Shown here: positions 17,761 to 26,858 of the stretch, in pieces
Position numbering within the stretch: the stretch's first letter is position 1
Layout of the letters: every line of letters begins with the position of its first letter
Source of the DNA: Microbacteriaceae bacterium VKM Ac-2854
Lineage (GTDB): Bacteria > Actinomycetota > Actinomycetes > Actinomycetales > Microbacteriaceae
Direction of reading: 5' to 3'
DNA: 64,000 nucleotides
NCBI GenBank assembly: GCA_013205085.1
Contig: JABMLH010000001.1
Coordinates: 868,001 to 932,000 of the forward strand
Translations under genes and position numbers: made by a program
The notes under the pieces: generated by a model
The model's input: only the letters and a program-made list of their open reading frames with translations
Told to the model about the DNA's origin: nothing
Databases searched by the model: none

Positions 17761-18660
17761 ATGGAACCAGAGGATCATCTCGGCGCGATCAGCCGCTCCC
17801 GCGCACTCAGCCTCGGCAAGACGGACGCGCAGTTGCGCTCCGTCGCGCTGAGCAAACCGTTTCACGGCGTTCGGACGTCGGTGGCTCCGGCCACACACCT
17901 CGACCTCGCTCGCGCCTACGTCGTTCGGATGCGGAAGGACCAGTTCTTCAGCCATCTGACCGCCCTCGTCGTGTGGGGAGCGTGGCTTTCCCGGCCCGTT
18001 CGTCTGGCGGACCCGCTTCACGTCGGCGCCATGCGTCCGCTGAAGCCACCGCAGACGCGCAATGTGATCGGGCATCAGTTCGCTCAGGACGCCGTCGAGG
18101 TGGTCGAGCGAAACGGCCTGCGGGTGTCCGATCCCGCCTCCACCTGGATCTCGTTGGCGTCCACGCTCTCACACCGCGAACTCGTCGCGACGGCCGACTA
18201 CTTCCTCCGAGTCGATCGCTCAGGGAGCGCCCTGGTGACGCTCGCCGAGCTCGAGGCGGCGGTCGAGGCCTGCCGCGGAGCGGGCGTCGACCATCTCCGG
18301 AACGCGCTGCCCTTGCTGTCGACCGCGTCGGCATCCCGCCCGGAGAGCCTGTTACGACTTCTTCTGCGGGAGAAAGGGTTCCCGGAGTTCGTCGTCAACG
18401 AGCCCATCCTCGGAGCCGACGGCGAGCAGATCGCGATCGGCGACCTGGTCAATCATCGCTACAAGCTCCTCGTCGAGTACGACGGCGGCCAACACCTCCG
18501 GAGCGAGGCGCAGCGAGCACGCGATCGCGCGCGGCGGCACGACCTCGAGGTCGCCGGCTGGATGCAGGTGATCGTCGTCTCCGGCGGCCTCGATCGCGAT
18601 CGCGCGCGCACCGTCCGCGAGGTCCGCGACGCGTTCCGCTCGCACGGCTGGGTAGGCTGA
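17761..18660 (+). CDS. DUF559-like protein, AbiEi-like N-terminus and PD-(D/E)XK-like C-terminus
   Basis: 299 aa. The N-terminal part resembles the AbiEi-antitoxin-like helix-turn-helix region seen in many actinobacterial proteins. The C-terminal part has RPESLLRLLLREKGFPEF, then GDLVNHRYKLLVEYDGGQH and a long basic helix, the E...D...ExDG layout of DUF559/Vsr-like nucleases. Such proteins are common and multi-copy in Actinobacteria and mostly uncharacterised. It lies between two nearly identical family A palindromes and after a solitary methyltransferase. Nuclease activity is inferred from fold only. Confidence 0.7.
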   Translation: MEPEDHLGAISRSRALSLGKTDAQLRSVALSKPFHGVRTSVAPATHLDLARAYVVRMRKDQFFSHLTALVVWGAWLSRPVRLADPLHVGAMRPLKPPQTRNVIGHQFAQDAVEVVERNGLRVSDPASTWISLASTLSHRELVATADYFLRVDRSGSALVTLAELEAAVEACRGAGVDHLRNALPLLSTASASRPESLLRLLLREKGFPEFVVNEPILGADGEQIAIGDLVNHRYKLLVEYDGGQHLRSEAQRARDRARRHDLEVAGWMQVIVVSGGLDRDRARTVREVRDAFRSHGWVG

Positions 18661-18669
18661 CCCTCCAGC

Positions 18670-18711
18670 CGAAAAGTTGCAGGTCGACGCGAGTTGTCCT
18701 GCAACTTTTCG
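18670..18711. repeat. Family A palindromic element, copy 4
   Basis: 18670-18683 pairs with 18698-18711 (14 bases, perfect). It lies between the converging 3' ends of the DUF559-like gene and the LacI gene. The loop TCGACGCGAGTTGT differs at one base from copy 3. Confidence 0.85.
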
Positions 18712-18759
18712 CCAGGGGGGAGGGGCGCCCCGAGCAGGGCGCGTGCCGCAGGGCGGCCG

Positions 18760-19776
18760 TCAGGAGGAGGCGCGGCGCACGAGGGTGGTCGGCATCAGGG
18801 TGACGCGCGGCGGGGTGGTGCCGTCGAGGAGGGCGACCAGGACTTCGGCCATCCGAGCGCCGAGTTCGGGCGGGCCCTGGTGCACCGAGGTGAGCGGCGG
18901 AGCGGCGGTGCGCGCGAAGAGGTCGTCGTCGAAGCCGACGATCGCCACGTCCTCCGGGATGCGCAGCCCGGCGGCGAGGATCGCGGAATAGGCGCCGATC
19001 GCCATCTGATCGTTCGCCGCGAACACCGCGTCGATGGGTTCGTCGCGGTCGAGAAGGCGCTGCATCGCCGCGGTGCCGCTCTCCGGCGAGAAGTCTCCGT
19101 GCTCCAGCAGCGTGTCCGCCAGCCCGGCGTCGGCGAGGGCGCGCCGCCATCCGCTCAGTCGATCGACACCCGGCGGCATGTCCTGCGGGCCGGCGATCGT
19201 GGCGATCGAGCGCCGCCCGCGCTCGATCAGGTGCGCCGTCGCGTCGTACGCCCCCGCGTCGTTGTCGACGTCGACGAAATAGGAGTCGCGCTCGTCGGGC
19301 GAGAGCGGTCGCCCGCCGAACACGATCGGCAGCGTGTTCGCCAGCTGCGCGTAGGAGTGATCGCCGGAGTGGTGCGAGACCACGAGGGCGCCGTCGACGT
19401 TGCCGCCGAGGAGGTAGCGCCGGGTCTTCTCGCCGTTGGTCTCGGACGCGATCAGCATGGTGAGCGTGTAGTCGGTGTGCGCCAGGCGCATCGCGATGCC
19501 CTGCACCACGGCCGCGAAGAACGGATCCGCGAACACCCGAGCCGTCGATTCCGGCACGATCAGGGCGATCGACTGGGTGCGACGCGAGGCGAGCATCCGC
19601 GCCGCACGGTTGGGCACGTAGTCGAGCTCGGCGACCGCCTTCTCCACCGCCGCGACGATGTCCGCTGCGACGCGCGGCGAACCGTTGACCACGCGCGAGA
19701 CGGTGGCCCGCGAGACCCCGGCCCGGGCCGCGACCATCTCCAGCGTCGGTGCCTGTCCGGCTGCGTGACCCGCCAT
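18760..19776 (-). CDS. LacI-family transcriptional regulator
   Basis: 338 aa. A LacI-type helix-turn-helix with hinge helix is at about residues 10-60 (TLEMVAARAGVSRATVSRVV, then YVPNRAARMLASRR), followed by a periplasmic-binding-protein-like sugar domain with VGFDDD and PLTSVHQ near the end. The ATG at 19776, preceded by AGGGGA, was chosen; an in-frame ATG at 19812 is possible. It is transcribed after the beta-glucosidase gene and most likely represses it at the palindrome 21423-21434, with a beta-glucoside or related sugar as inducer. Confidence 0.9.
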   Translation of the reverse strand: MAGHAAGQAPTLEMVAARAGVSRATVSRVVNGSPRVAADIVAAVEKAVAELDYVPNRAARMLASRRTQSIALIVPESTARVFADPFFAAVVQGIAMRLAHTDYTLTMLIASETNGEKTRRYLLGGNVDGALVVSHHSGDHSYAQLANTLPIVFGGRPLSPDERDSYFVDVDNDAGAYDATAHLIERGRRSIATIAGPQDMPPGVDRLSGWRRALADAGLADTLLEHGDFSPESGTAAMQRLLDRDEPIDAVFAANDQMAIGAYSAILAAGLRIPEDVAIVGFDDDLFARTAAPPLTSVHQGPPELGARMAEVLVALLDGTTPPRVTLMPTTLVRRASS

Positions 19777-19832
19777 GCTCGTCCCCTGCCTGCCCGAGGG
19801 CGTTGTGTTCATCCTAGGAGCCCGCCCCCTGG

Positions 19833-19875
19833 CGAAAAGTGGCAGCCCCGGCCCGCCTAGGGCTGCAACTTTTCG
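19833..19875. repeat. Family A palindromic element, copy 5
   Basis: 19833-19848 pairs with 19860-19875 with one mismatch (GTGG in place of GTTG). It lies 15 bases beyond the beta-glucosidase stop, between that gene and lacI on the same strand. Confidence 0.82.
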
Positions 19876-19889
19876 GTAGGACGGGAGGG

Positions 19890-21350
19890 TCAGCCGAGCG
19901 TCGACGCCGCCTCGCCGCCTAGGAGGGTCGCGTAGACGAGGGCGGAGTCCTTCGGGGTGCGCACGAAGGTGTCGTAGTCGACGCGGACGATGCCGAAGCG
20001 CTTGTCGTAGCCCCAGGCCCACTCGTAGTTGTCCAGCAGGCTCCAGACGAAGTAGCCGCGCACATCCGCACCCTGGTCGATCGCATCCGCGACCTTCTCC
20101 ACGTGGTCGAGGATGTACTGCGTGCGGTCGACGTCGTGCACACGACCGTCCGTCAGCACGTCCTCGTACGCGGCGCCGTTCTCGGTCACGAACAGCGGCG
20201 GCAGGTTCTCGTACTCGAGCCCGAGCCGGGTCAGCAGGTAGCGCAGACCGTCGGGGTTGACCTCCCAGTCCATCGCCGTTCGCGGCAGCCCGCGTGACGG
20301 GAAGGTGATGTACTCCGAGCCGACCCAGGGCGAGCCGACCGGGCGCTCGGTCGCGGCGGCGAAGTCGACGGCGTCCTCGGGCAGCGGATGCCCCGACACG
20401 TTGTCGTCGTGGTAGTGGTTCACGCCGAGGAAGTCCAGCGGGGCGGAGATCACGGCGAGGTCGCCATCGAGGATCAGCTCGTCCAGGCCGAGGCCCGCCA
20501 CATCCTCGAGCAGGTCCTCCGGGTACTCGCCGAGCAGGATCGGATCGAGGAAGATCCGGTTCTGCAGGGCGTCGAAGCGACGCGCGGCCTCCAGATCGGC
20601 CTCGTCCTCCGGGTCGTTCGGCACGGCGTTGGAGAGGTTGAGAGTGATGCCGAGATTCTGCGCGCCGCGCTCGCGCAGCGACTCGACCGTGAGCCCGTGG
20701 GCGAGGTGCTGGTGGTGCACCGCCGCGAGCGCGTCGCCCTGCGAGATCAGCCCGGGCGCGTGGATGCCCGCGCCGTAGGAGAGGAGCGAGGAGCAGAACG
20801 GCTCGTTGAAGGTGGTCCAGTGCTGCACGCGATCGCCGAGAGAGTCGTAGACCACCTCGGCGTAGTCTCGGAAGCGGTAGGCGGTGTCGCGGTTCGCCCA
20901 GCCGCCGGCCTCCTCGACCGCCTGCGGCAGGTCCCAGTGGTAGAGGGTCAGCCAGGGCAGGATGCCGGCCGCCAGCAGCTGATCGACGAGGCGCGAGTAG
21001 AAGTCGAGTCCCTCCTGGTTCACGTAACGATCGCCGGGCTTCACCCGCGACCAGCTCACCGAGAACCGGTAGGAGCCTAGGCCGAGGCGGCGCATGATCT
21101 CCACGTCCTCCGTCACCCGGTGGTAGTGGTCGACGGCGACCTCGGGGGTGTCGCCGTTCGCGACGGCACCGGGCACGCGGGAGAACGCATCCCAGATGCT
21201 GTCCTCCTTGCCGCCCTCGTGGCCGGCGCCCTCGATCTGCGCGGCGGCGGTGGCGGAGCCCCACAAGAAGCCGACGGGCCAGTCGCGCACGGCGAGGGCC
21301 GCGGCCCGATCGCGCTGCTCGGCGAGGGTGGGGGTGACGGCTTCGGTCAT
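19890..21350 (-). CDS. GH1 family beta-glucosidase
   Basis: 486 aa, normal for bacterial GH1. The acid/base motif TFNEP (180-184, Glu183) and the nucleophile motif VTENG (near 385) are both present, with the N-terminal FLWGSATAAAQIEG sugar-binding signature and W-SLLDNYEWAWGY near the C-terminus. There is no signal peptide, so it should cleave imported cellobiose or other beta-glucosides in the cytoplasm. The adjacent lacI gene and an upstream operator palindrome indicate sugar induction. No sugar transporter lies beside it. Confidence 0.95.
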   Translation of the reverse strand: MTEAVTPTLAEQRDRAAALAVRDWPVGFLWGSATAAAQIEGAGHEGGKEDSIWDAFSRVPGAVANGDTPEVAVDHYHRVTEDVEIMRRLGLGSYRFSVSWSRVKPGDRYVNQEGLDFYSRLVDQLLAAGILPWLTLYHWDLPQAVEEAGGWANRDTAYRFRDYAEVVYDSLGDRVQHWTTFNEPFCSSLLSYGAGIHAPGLISQGDALAAVHHQHLAHGLTVESLRERGAQNLGITLNLSNAVPNDPEDEADLEAARRFDALQNRIFLDPILLGEYPEDLLEDVAGLGLDELILDGDLAVISAPLDFLGVNHYHDDNVSGHPLPEDAVDFAAATERPVGSPWVGSEYITFPSRGLPRTAMDWEVNPDGLRYLLTRLGLEYENLPPLFVTENGAAYEDVLTDGRVHDVDRTQYILDHVEKVADAIDQGADVRGYFVWSLLDNYEWAWGYDKRFGIVRVDYDTFVRTPKDSALVYATLLGGEAASTLG

Positions 21351-21422
21351 CGTCGCAGGCTCCTTCGGGTTGCGGTTCGGCTCGATTCTAGGGGCCGCGC
21401 GCGTCGCTCGGCCGCAGCCGCG

Positions 21423-21434
21423 AGAGCGCTCTCA
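21423..21434. promoter_or_regulatory. LacI-type operator upstream of the beta-glucosidase gene
   Basis: GAGAGCGCTCTC is a perfect 12-base palindrome with a central CG, the form expected for LacI-family operators in Actinobacteria (GAGCGCTC core). It lies 73 bases upstream of the beta-glucosidase start and is the only such site seen near it. Confidence 0.65.
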
Positions 21435-21449
21435 CGCGCGCGCACGAAA

Positions 21450-21498
21450 AAGGGGGTCGTCACGGCGTCCCGCGGCGGGACGGAGTGACAACCCCCTT
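21450..21498. repeat. Family C palindromic element, diverged copy 3
   Basis: 21450-21463 (AAGGGGGTCGTCAC) pairs with 21485-21498 (GTGACAACCCCCTT, one G-T pair), with an inner GTCCCGC/GCGGGAC stem. It lies just beyond the stop of the drug exporter gene. The GGGTTGTCAC core relates it to copies at 433 and 43680. Confidence 0.7.
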
Positions 21499-21510
21499 CA
21501 GGGCGTGGCG

Positions 21511-23313
21511 CTACTTCTTCTCGGGCAACCGGATCGCGTCAGTGTTCACGTCGGGCTCGATGTGCGCGCCGACCATGTCGGCGGCGTGCTTCGCGATCAG
21601 CGCCGGATCCGTCGAGCGCAGCTCGGCGGCGGCCGCATCCGCGTCGTCCTGCGCCTCCTGCATGGCCGACTTCGCCCGCAGCGGCGGGGTCTTCAGGAAC
21701 CAGGAGAGCACGAACGCGACGAGGACCACGGCGAGGGCGACCCAGAACACGGTGATCGTCGCGTCGTTGAAGCCGGTGAGGAACGGGGCCGAGAGCGCCT
21801 TGTCCGCGCTGTTCAGGAACGAGGTGTCCCCGTTGAGCGAGTCGGCGATCGCCGACTGATCCTGCGACTGCAGCAGCTTCAGGATGCCCGCGTTGTTCGG
21901 GTCGGCCAGCACGGTCGGATCCGCGAGCGCCTTCTGCAGGTTCGCCAGCAGGGTGTTGTCCTTGAACGCGGAGGCGATCGTCTCGGGGATGCGGGTGAAC
22001 AGGACGGAGAAGATCACGGCGGTACCGAGCGTGCCGCCGATCTGGCGGAAGAACGTCGAGGCTGAAGTCGCCACGCCCATGTTCGCCACGTCGACCGAGT
22101 TCTGCGACGCCAGGGTCAGGGTCTGCATCATCTGGCCGAGGCCCAGGCCCAGCAGCAGCATGCCGCCCATCATGAAGATCACGGGCTTGTCGATCGAGGC
22201 GAAGGTGAAGTAGAAGAACGCGGCCGACATCAGGAAGGTGCCCACGATCGGGAACATCCGGTACTTGCCGGTGCGCGAGATGATCTGGCCGGACACGATC
22301 GAGGAGATCATCAGGCCGAGGATCATCGGCAGCATCAGGAAGCCCGACTCGGTCGGCGTCGCGCCGTTGACCAGCTGCAGGTACAGCGGGATCGCCATCA
22401 TGCCGCCGAACATGCCGAAGCCGACCAGCACACCCAGGACGGTGGCCATCGAGAACGTGGGGGAGCGGAACAGCTTCAGCGGGATCAGCGCGTCGTCACC
22501 CATCATCCGCTCGGCGAAGATGAAGCCGATGATGCCCAGCGCGCCCACGATGTAGCAGGCCCAGGAGCCGAGCGAGCCCCACCCCCAGGTGCGGCCCTGC
22601 TCGGCGACCAGCAGCAGCGGGCCGGCGGCGACGATGACGAGGGTCGCGCCCCACCAGTCGATGCGGACGCTGCGCTTGATCGGCGACGTCGGCAGGTGCA
22701 GGAAGCGCCACACGATGAACAGCGCGACGGCGCCGATCGGCAGGTTGATCAGGAACACCCAGCGCCAGCCGGTGATGAACAGGATCTCGGGAGTACCGGC
22801 GAGTAGGCCGCCGATGAGGGGGCCGACGACGCTGGAGATGCCGAAGACGGCGAGGAAGTAGCCCTGGTACTTGGCGCGCTCGCGCGGCGGGAGGATGTCG
22901 CCCATCACGGTGAGCGCGAGGGACATCAGGCCACCGGCGCCGAGACCCTGCACGGCGCGGTAGCCGGCGAGACCGAGCATCGACGTGGCGGTGCCGGCCA
23001 GTAGCGAGCCGAGCAGGAACAGCACGATCGCGATCAGGTAGAGGGGGCGGCGACCGAAGATGTCGGAGAGCTTGCCGTAGATCGGCGTGGCGATCGTGGA
23101 GACGATGAGGTACGCGGTGGTGACCCAGGCCTGCTCGGAGAGCCCGTGCAGGTCATCCGCGATCGTGCGCATCGAGGTGCCGACGATCGTCTGATCGAGG
23201 GAGGAGAGGAACATTCCGGCCATCAGGCCGAAGATCACGAACAGGATCTGTCGGTGCGTCATAACGGCGCCCGGTGCGGATGCGCCGGGTGCTGTGGGTG
23301 CGGCGTCGGCCAT
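21511..23313 (-). CDS. DHA2-family MFS multidrug exporter
   Basis: 600 aa, with about 14 membrane segments. Signatures are LSSLDQTIVGTSMRTI (the DHA2 motif in helix 1), GKLSDIFGRRPLY (motif A) and AVFGISSVVGPLIGG (motif C of antiporters). Proteins of this type (EmrB/QacA) export drugs using the proton gradient. The extracytoplasmic loop before the last helix is long, and the cytoplasmic tail is charged. The ATG at 23313 is preceded by AGAGGGG; an in-frame TTG 15 bases upstream is less likely. No TetR gene adjoins it. Confidence 0.93.
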   Translation of the reverse strand: MADAAPTAPGASAPGAVMTHRQILFVIFGLMAGMFLSSLDQTIVGTSMRTIADDLHGLSEQAWVTTAYLIVSTIATPIYGKLSDIFGRRPLYLIAIVLFLLGSLLAGTATSMLGLAGYRAVQGLGAGGLMSLALTVMGDILPPRERAKYQGYFLAVFGISSVVGPLIGGLLAGTPEILFITGWRWVFLINLPIGAVALFIVWRFLHLPTSPIKRSVRIDWWGATLVIVAAGPLLLVAEQGRTWGWGSLGSWACYIVGALGIIGFIFAERMMGDDALIPLKLFRSPTFSMATVLGVLVGFGMFGGMMAIPLYLQLVNGATPTESGFLMLPMILGLMISSIVSGQIISRTGKYRMFPIVGTFLMSAAFFYFTFASIDKPVIFMMGGMLLLGLGLGQMMQTLTLASQNSVDVANMGVATSASTFFRQIGGTLGTAVIFSVLFTRIPETIASAFKDNTLLANLQKALADPTVLADPNNAGILKLLQSQDQSAIADSLNGDTSFLNSADKALSAPFLTGFNDATITVFWVALAVVLVAFVLSWFLKTPPLRAKSAMQEAQDDADAAAAELRSTDPALIAKHAADMVGAHIEPDVNTDAIRLPEKK

Positions 23314-23380
23314 GGGACCCCTCTTCAAGGCTGTGCCCGCTCGCGTCGATGTCCGCGACAGCGAGCGTGGGATGCAGAAT

Positions 23381-23397
23381 TTTGCGGACTGCGCAAA
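23381..23397. promoter_or_regulatory. Candidate operator upstream of the drug exporter
   Basis: TTTGCG at 23381-23386 and CGCAAA at 23392-23397 form an inverted repeat with a 5-base spacer, 68 bases upstream of the exporter start. It is an AT-containing palindrome in a divergent promoter region; the regulator is unknown. Confidence 0.4.
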
Positions 23398-23594
23398 GTT
23401 ACACCCTCGGCAAAGCGGGAGCCAGCCAGAACGGCGCGTCTGAACGGGATCTCAGAGAGCGACTTTGAGACTAAATGTCTCTATCTCTATCCGTCGTCCG
23501 GGGCGTGAATGAGGATCAGTCCGTCGAGCGATCCCGATCACCAGGATCACTCGATGGAGCCGTTCGCTCCCCGCTTCGTTCTCAGAGGAATCCG

Positions 23595-24875
23595 ATGTCC
23601 CGCCGCATCGTCGCATCCGTCATCGCCATCGCCGTGATCGGGTTCGGGCTCGCACTGGGCCCGTCCGCCGCCGCCGCGACCGATACCGTCAAGCCGGTGA
23701 CCGCGATCACGGCGCCGGCGACCGGCTCGACCGTCGCGGGCACCGTCACGATCATCGCGACCGCCACTGACGCCGTAGGGGTGACGGGAGTCGCGTTCCG
23801 CTCGGGCGCCGTCACCATCGGCTCGGGCGTCAAGCAGAGCGACGGCACCTGGAGGCTCTCCGTCGACTCCCGCGGCTGGGCGAACGGACGCTACGCAGTG
23901 ACATCGCGCGCGACGGATGCGGCGGGCAACGTAGGCGTGAGCGCGTCCGTCGTGATCACGGTGAAGAACGTGACCACGCCGACGCCGACCCCCACGCCGA
24001 CCCCCACTCCGACTCGGACGCCGACACCCACCGCGACCCCCACGCGGTCCTCAACGCCCACGGCGATGCCCACTCCCACGCGGTCCTCGACACCCACGCC
24101 CACCCCGACCCCCATTCCCACGCTCACCCCCACCCCTCGCGCCCCCATCGCCGAGTGGAACTTCACCGAGCCGTCCGGTCCGTACTACTCCAGTGCCGGT
24201 GACCTGCCGCTGCTGCAGGCCGGCCAGGATCCGGCGACTCGGGTCGTAACGCCGTTCGGTACAGGCGTGAACCTCGCCGGGCTGAGCTTCCTGAAGATCC
24301 CCGCCGCCTCGGTGGGGCGGCTCAACGTCGGTGCGTCGACCGGCGCCGTGACCGTGGCCGCCTGGGTGTACATGACCGATACGAACGCCGGCTTCGTCGC
24401 AGGATCCTGGGAGGAGGACACCCTCGACCCCCGTCGCTCCTACGGGATGTTCTACGACTTGAGCATGTTCGGCGGCGACGAGCGCAGCAATTTCCACGTC
24501 TCCAAGACCGGCGGGCCGACGCCCGGCTACTCCTACTCCCGCGACTACTCCGCCTCGGGGCAGACCTTCTCCCGCAACGCCTGGCAGCTGCACGTCGGCA
24601 CCTACGACGGCACCAAGGCCGTCTCCTACCTCGACGGCACCGCGGTGTCGTACCTCGGCTTCACGGATAAGACGGGCGCTCGCTACGACAAGAATCCCTA
24701 TGTGTTCCTCGACGGCCTGAACGCGAATCCGAGCGACTTCACCGTGGGGGCAGTCGAACTCACGTCGGGACCCGGCAACTTTGCAAAGGGCACCTTCGCC
24801 AAGCTCCGGGTGTGGGACCGCGCGCTCAGCGCGGCGGAGGTCGCCGCGCTGTACGCAGCCGAGAAGCCGCGGTGA
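23595..24875 (+). CDS. Secreted Ig-like/LamG-domain protein with Thr-Pro linker
   Basis: 426 aa. A signal peptide ([20 protein letters not shown] ... AAAAT) is followed by an Ig-like domain (about 30-120, [20 protein letters not shown]; the common 'chromosome-partition-like Big' type found in surface proteins), a Thr-Pro repeat linker (about 125-183) and a concanavalin-like LamG/laminin-G_3 domain to the end ([11 protein letters not shown] ... [19 protein letters not shown]). It is probably a secreted or wall-associated glycan-binding protein. AGAGGA precedes the ATG. No catalytic motif and no sortase signal are seen. Confidence 0.85.
   Translation: MSRRIVASVIAIAVIGFGLALGPSAAAATDTVKPVTAITAPATGSTVAGTVTIIATATDAVGVTGVAFRSGAVTIGSGVKQSDGTWRLSVDSRGWANGRYAVTSRATDAAGNVGVSASVVITVKNVTTPTPTPTPTPTPTRTPTPTATPTRSSTPTAMPTPTRSSTPTPTPTPIPTLTPTPRAPIAEWNFTEPSGPYYSSAGDLPLLQAGQDPATRVVTPFGTGVNLAGLSFLKIPAASVGRLNVGASTGAVTVAAWVYMTDTNAGFVAGSWEEDTLDPRRSYGMFYDLSMFGGDERSNFHVSKTGGPTPGYSYSRDYSASGQTFSRNAWQLHVGTYDGTKAVSYLDGTAVSYLGFTDKTGARYDKNPYVFLDGLNANPSDFTVGAVELTSGPGNFAKGTFAKLRVWDRALSAAEVAALYAAEKPR
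23971..24145 (+). repeat. Thr-Pro linker-coding tandem repeat
   Basis: Degenerate 6-base units (ACGCCG/ACCCCC/ACTCCG) encode the Thr-Pro linker of the LamG protein, interrupted twice by RSSTPT. It is in frame and prone to length change. Confidence 0.85.
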
Positions 24876-24985
24876 GCCGGGGCGATGGCTGCGCACGTCG
24901 GTGTTGATGGACCTCGTGACCGGCTCCGCGTGCCCTCGATTCCGCGGATCGCGCTGCTGGCCGGAGCGGGCTGCGGGGCGCGGGG

Positions 24986-25105
24986 GAACATCTGGGCTGG
25001 GCTCAGCGCATCGCACCCCCTCCGGGTGAGCCTCGACCCGCGCAATTCCGCGGACGGCATCGGTCCACAGCGGGGTGCCGCCCGCTCACGCCAGCCCACA
25101 TGTTC
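24986..25105. repeat. About 120-base inverted-repeat element
   Basis: 24986-25000 (GAACATCTGGGCTGG) pairs with 25091-25105 (14 of 15). The ~90 bases between are non-coding. It fills most of the gap between the converging LamG and MurE-like genes. Its length resembles the inverted-repeat element at 49159-49280, though the termini differ. Confidence 0.5.
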
Positions 25106-25116
25106 GCGGGCGAGCC

Positions 25117-26682
25117 TCAGCCCGCCAGGAGCGGCGTGGTCGCGGCGTCCCAGCCGGCCTCGCTCAGCGCGGCTCGGGCTTCGGCTCGTGCGGAGTACGG
25201 CGTGCGCACCCCTCGGATGTCGCGGTAGTTCTGGTGGCCGGGGCCGGCCCACAGGATGGCGTCGCCCTCATCGGCCAGGGAGATCGCGTAGCGGATGGCG
25301 CGCTTGGGGTCGCCGACCTCGTGGATCTCGCCGTCCGGGCGCGCGGCTCGGGCGGACTCGACGAGCACCCGCCGGATCGCATCCGGATCCTCGAAGCGCG
25401 GGTGGTGGTCCGTGACGACGAGGATGTCACTGCCGAGCACGGCGGCGGCGGCCATCGCGGGCCGCTTCAGCGTGTCCCGGTCTCCGTCGGCGCCGAACAG
25501 CATGATCACTCGGCCGGTGGTCACCCGTCGCACCGCCGCGAGGGTGTTCTCGAACGCGTCCGGGCTGTGGCCGAAGTCGACGTAGACGTGCGGGCCGAGC
25601 TCGCCCGACACCAATTCGGTGCGGCCGGGTAGGCGCACGTCGATCCCGCCGTCGCGGTGCAGCACGGCGCGGATCTCATCCATCGCCCAGCCGGCCTCGA
25701 CCAGCATCGCGATGGCGAGCCCCGCATCCGCGGCCATGTGTCGCCCGATCACCGGCACGAAGGTCGTGATCGCACGACCGTCGCGACGGGTGACGGTGAA
25801 CCGCGCGCCCGCCGGCTCCTCGGCCACGATGGTGACGGTCCAGTCCGCGTCGGCTGCGGGGTCGGACGCGATGGTCGCCACGGGCACGCCGGCGCGCTCG
25901 ACCATCCGGTAGCCCGCGGGGGAGTCGAGCGAGATCACCGCACGCCGCGACCGGTCGGGCTGGAACAGCGGGGCCTTCGCCTCGAAGTAGGTGTCCATGT
26001 CGCCGTAGTCGTCGAGGTGATCGTGCGAGAGGTTGGTGAAGCCGGCGACATCGAAGACCACGCCGTCCACGCGGTGCCGGGTCAGCGCCTGCGCGCTGAC
26101 CTCGATCGCCGCGGCCGTGACGCCGCGCTGGTTCATCGTGGCGAGCATCGCGTGCAACTCGGTGGCCTCGGGAGTGGTCAACCCGCTGATCACCGACTCG
26201 CCGCCGATGTGGCGTTCGGCGGTCGAGCTGAGGCCGGCCGTGACTCCCATCTGGCGCAGGATCGCCTCGGTCATGTGCACCGTCGACGTCTTCCCGTTCG
26301 TGCCGGTGACTCCGAAGAGCGTCGGAGTGCGCACGGAGGTGCCGTAGACGTAGGCAGAGACGTCGCCCAACTCGGCGCGCGGGTCGGCGGTGACGATCAC
26401 GGGGATGGAGGCGGACTGCGCGAGTTCGGCGCCGCGCGCGTCGGTCAGGATCGCGGCCGCTCCGGCCTGCTCCGCCTCCTCGGCGAGCTCGGCGCCGTGC
26501 CGACGGGCGCCGCTGATGCCGACGAACAGATCGCCGGGACGAACGTCGGTGGAGTCCAGGGTGACTCCGGCGACATCGGTGGTGGTCGCGGCGTGATCGT
26601 CGTCATCCGTGCGCTCGAAGCCGAAGCGCTCGGTGAGTTCGGCGAGGGTGTTGGTGGGTCCGTCGGTGGGGCGCAGCATCAT
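25117..26682 (-). CDS. murE: MurE-like UDP-MurNAc-peptide ligase
   Basis: 521 aa. The Mur-ligase P-loop GVTGTNGKTSTVH, the middle-domain VSAQALTRHR and the C-terminal FGADGDRDTLKRPAMA identify an ATP-dependent Mur ligase of the MurE type, which adds residue 3 of the peptidoglycan stem peptide. The motif that in E. coli MurE reads DNPR (recognition of diaminopimelate) reads HHPR here (DHHPRFEDP), so the residue added may differ. The ATG at 26682 has AAAGGA upstream. No other wall-synthesis genes adjoin it; it may be a second copy outside the division and cell wall cluster. Confidence 0.82.
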   Translation of the reverse strand: MMLRPTDGPTNTLAELTERFGFERTDDDDHAATTTDVAGVTLDSTDVRPGDLFVGISGARRHGAELAEEAEQAGAAAILTDARGAELAQSASIPVIVTADPRAELGDVSAYVYGTSVRTPTLFGVTGTNGKTSTVHMTEAILRQMGVTAGLSSTAERHIGGESVISGLTTPEATELHAMLATMNQRGVTAAAIEVSAQALTRHRVDGVVFDVAGFTNLSHDHLDDYGDMDTYFEAKAPLFQPDRSRRAVISLDSPAGYRMVERAGVPVATIASDPAADADWTVTIVAEEPAGARFTVTRRDGRAITTFVPVIGRHMAADAGLAIAMLVEAGWAMDEIRAVLHRDGGIDVRLPGRTELVSGELGPHVYVDFGHSPDAFENTLAAVRRVTTGRVIMLFGADGDRDTLKRPAMAAAAVLGSDILVVTDHHPRFEDPDAIRRVLVESARAARPDGEIHEVGDPKRAIRYAISLADEGDAILWAGPGHQNYRDIRGVRTPYSARAEARAALSEAGWDAATTPLLAG

Positions 26683-26858
26683 GGGGATCCTTTCGTCGCC
26701 GAACGATCCAGCCGAGGGGGGAGCCGGTTCGTCGACTTCGCCTGCGAAGCACACCCGTTCCGCGGGGGACGGTCGGGTGAAGCCTCGCTCTCACCGAGGC
26801 ACTCTCTGAGAGTACGTGGAGAACATATGTCTTTTATTTACGAACATTGGCAGTTGCT

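Noticed and set aside
18760-21264. An 834-codon minus frame spanning LacI and beta-glucosidase
   Set aside because: Only its 3' part is LacI; the 5' part is an out-of-frame reading of the beta-glucosidase gene and runs through a palindrome.
23971-24145. Regular short repeats, considered as CRISPR
   Set aside because: They are 6-base Thr-Pro codon repeats in frame in a secreted protein, with no spacers.
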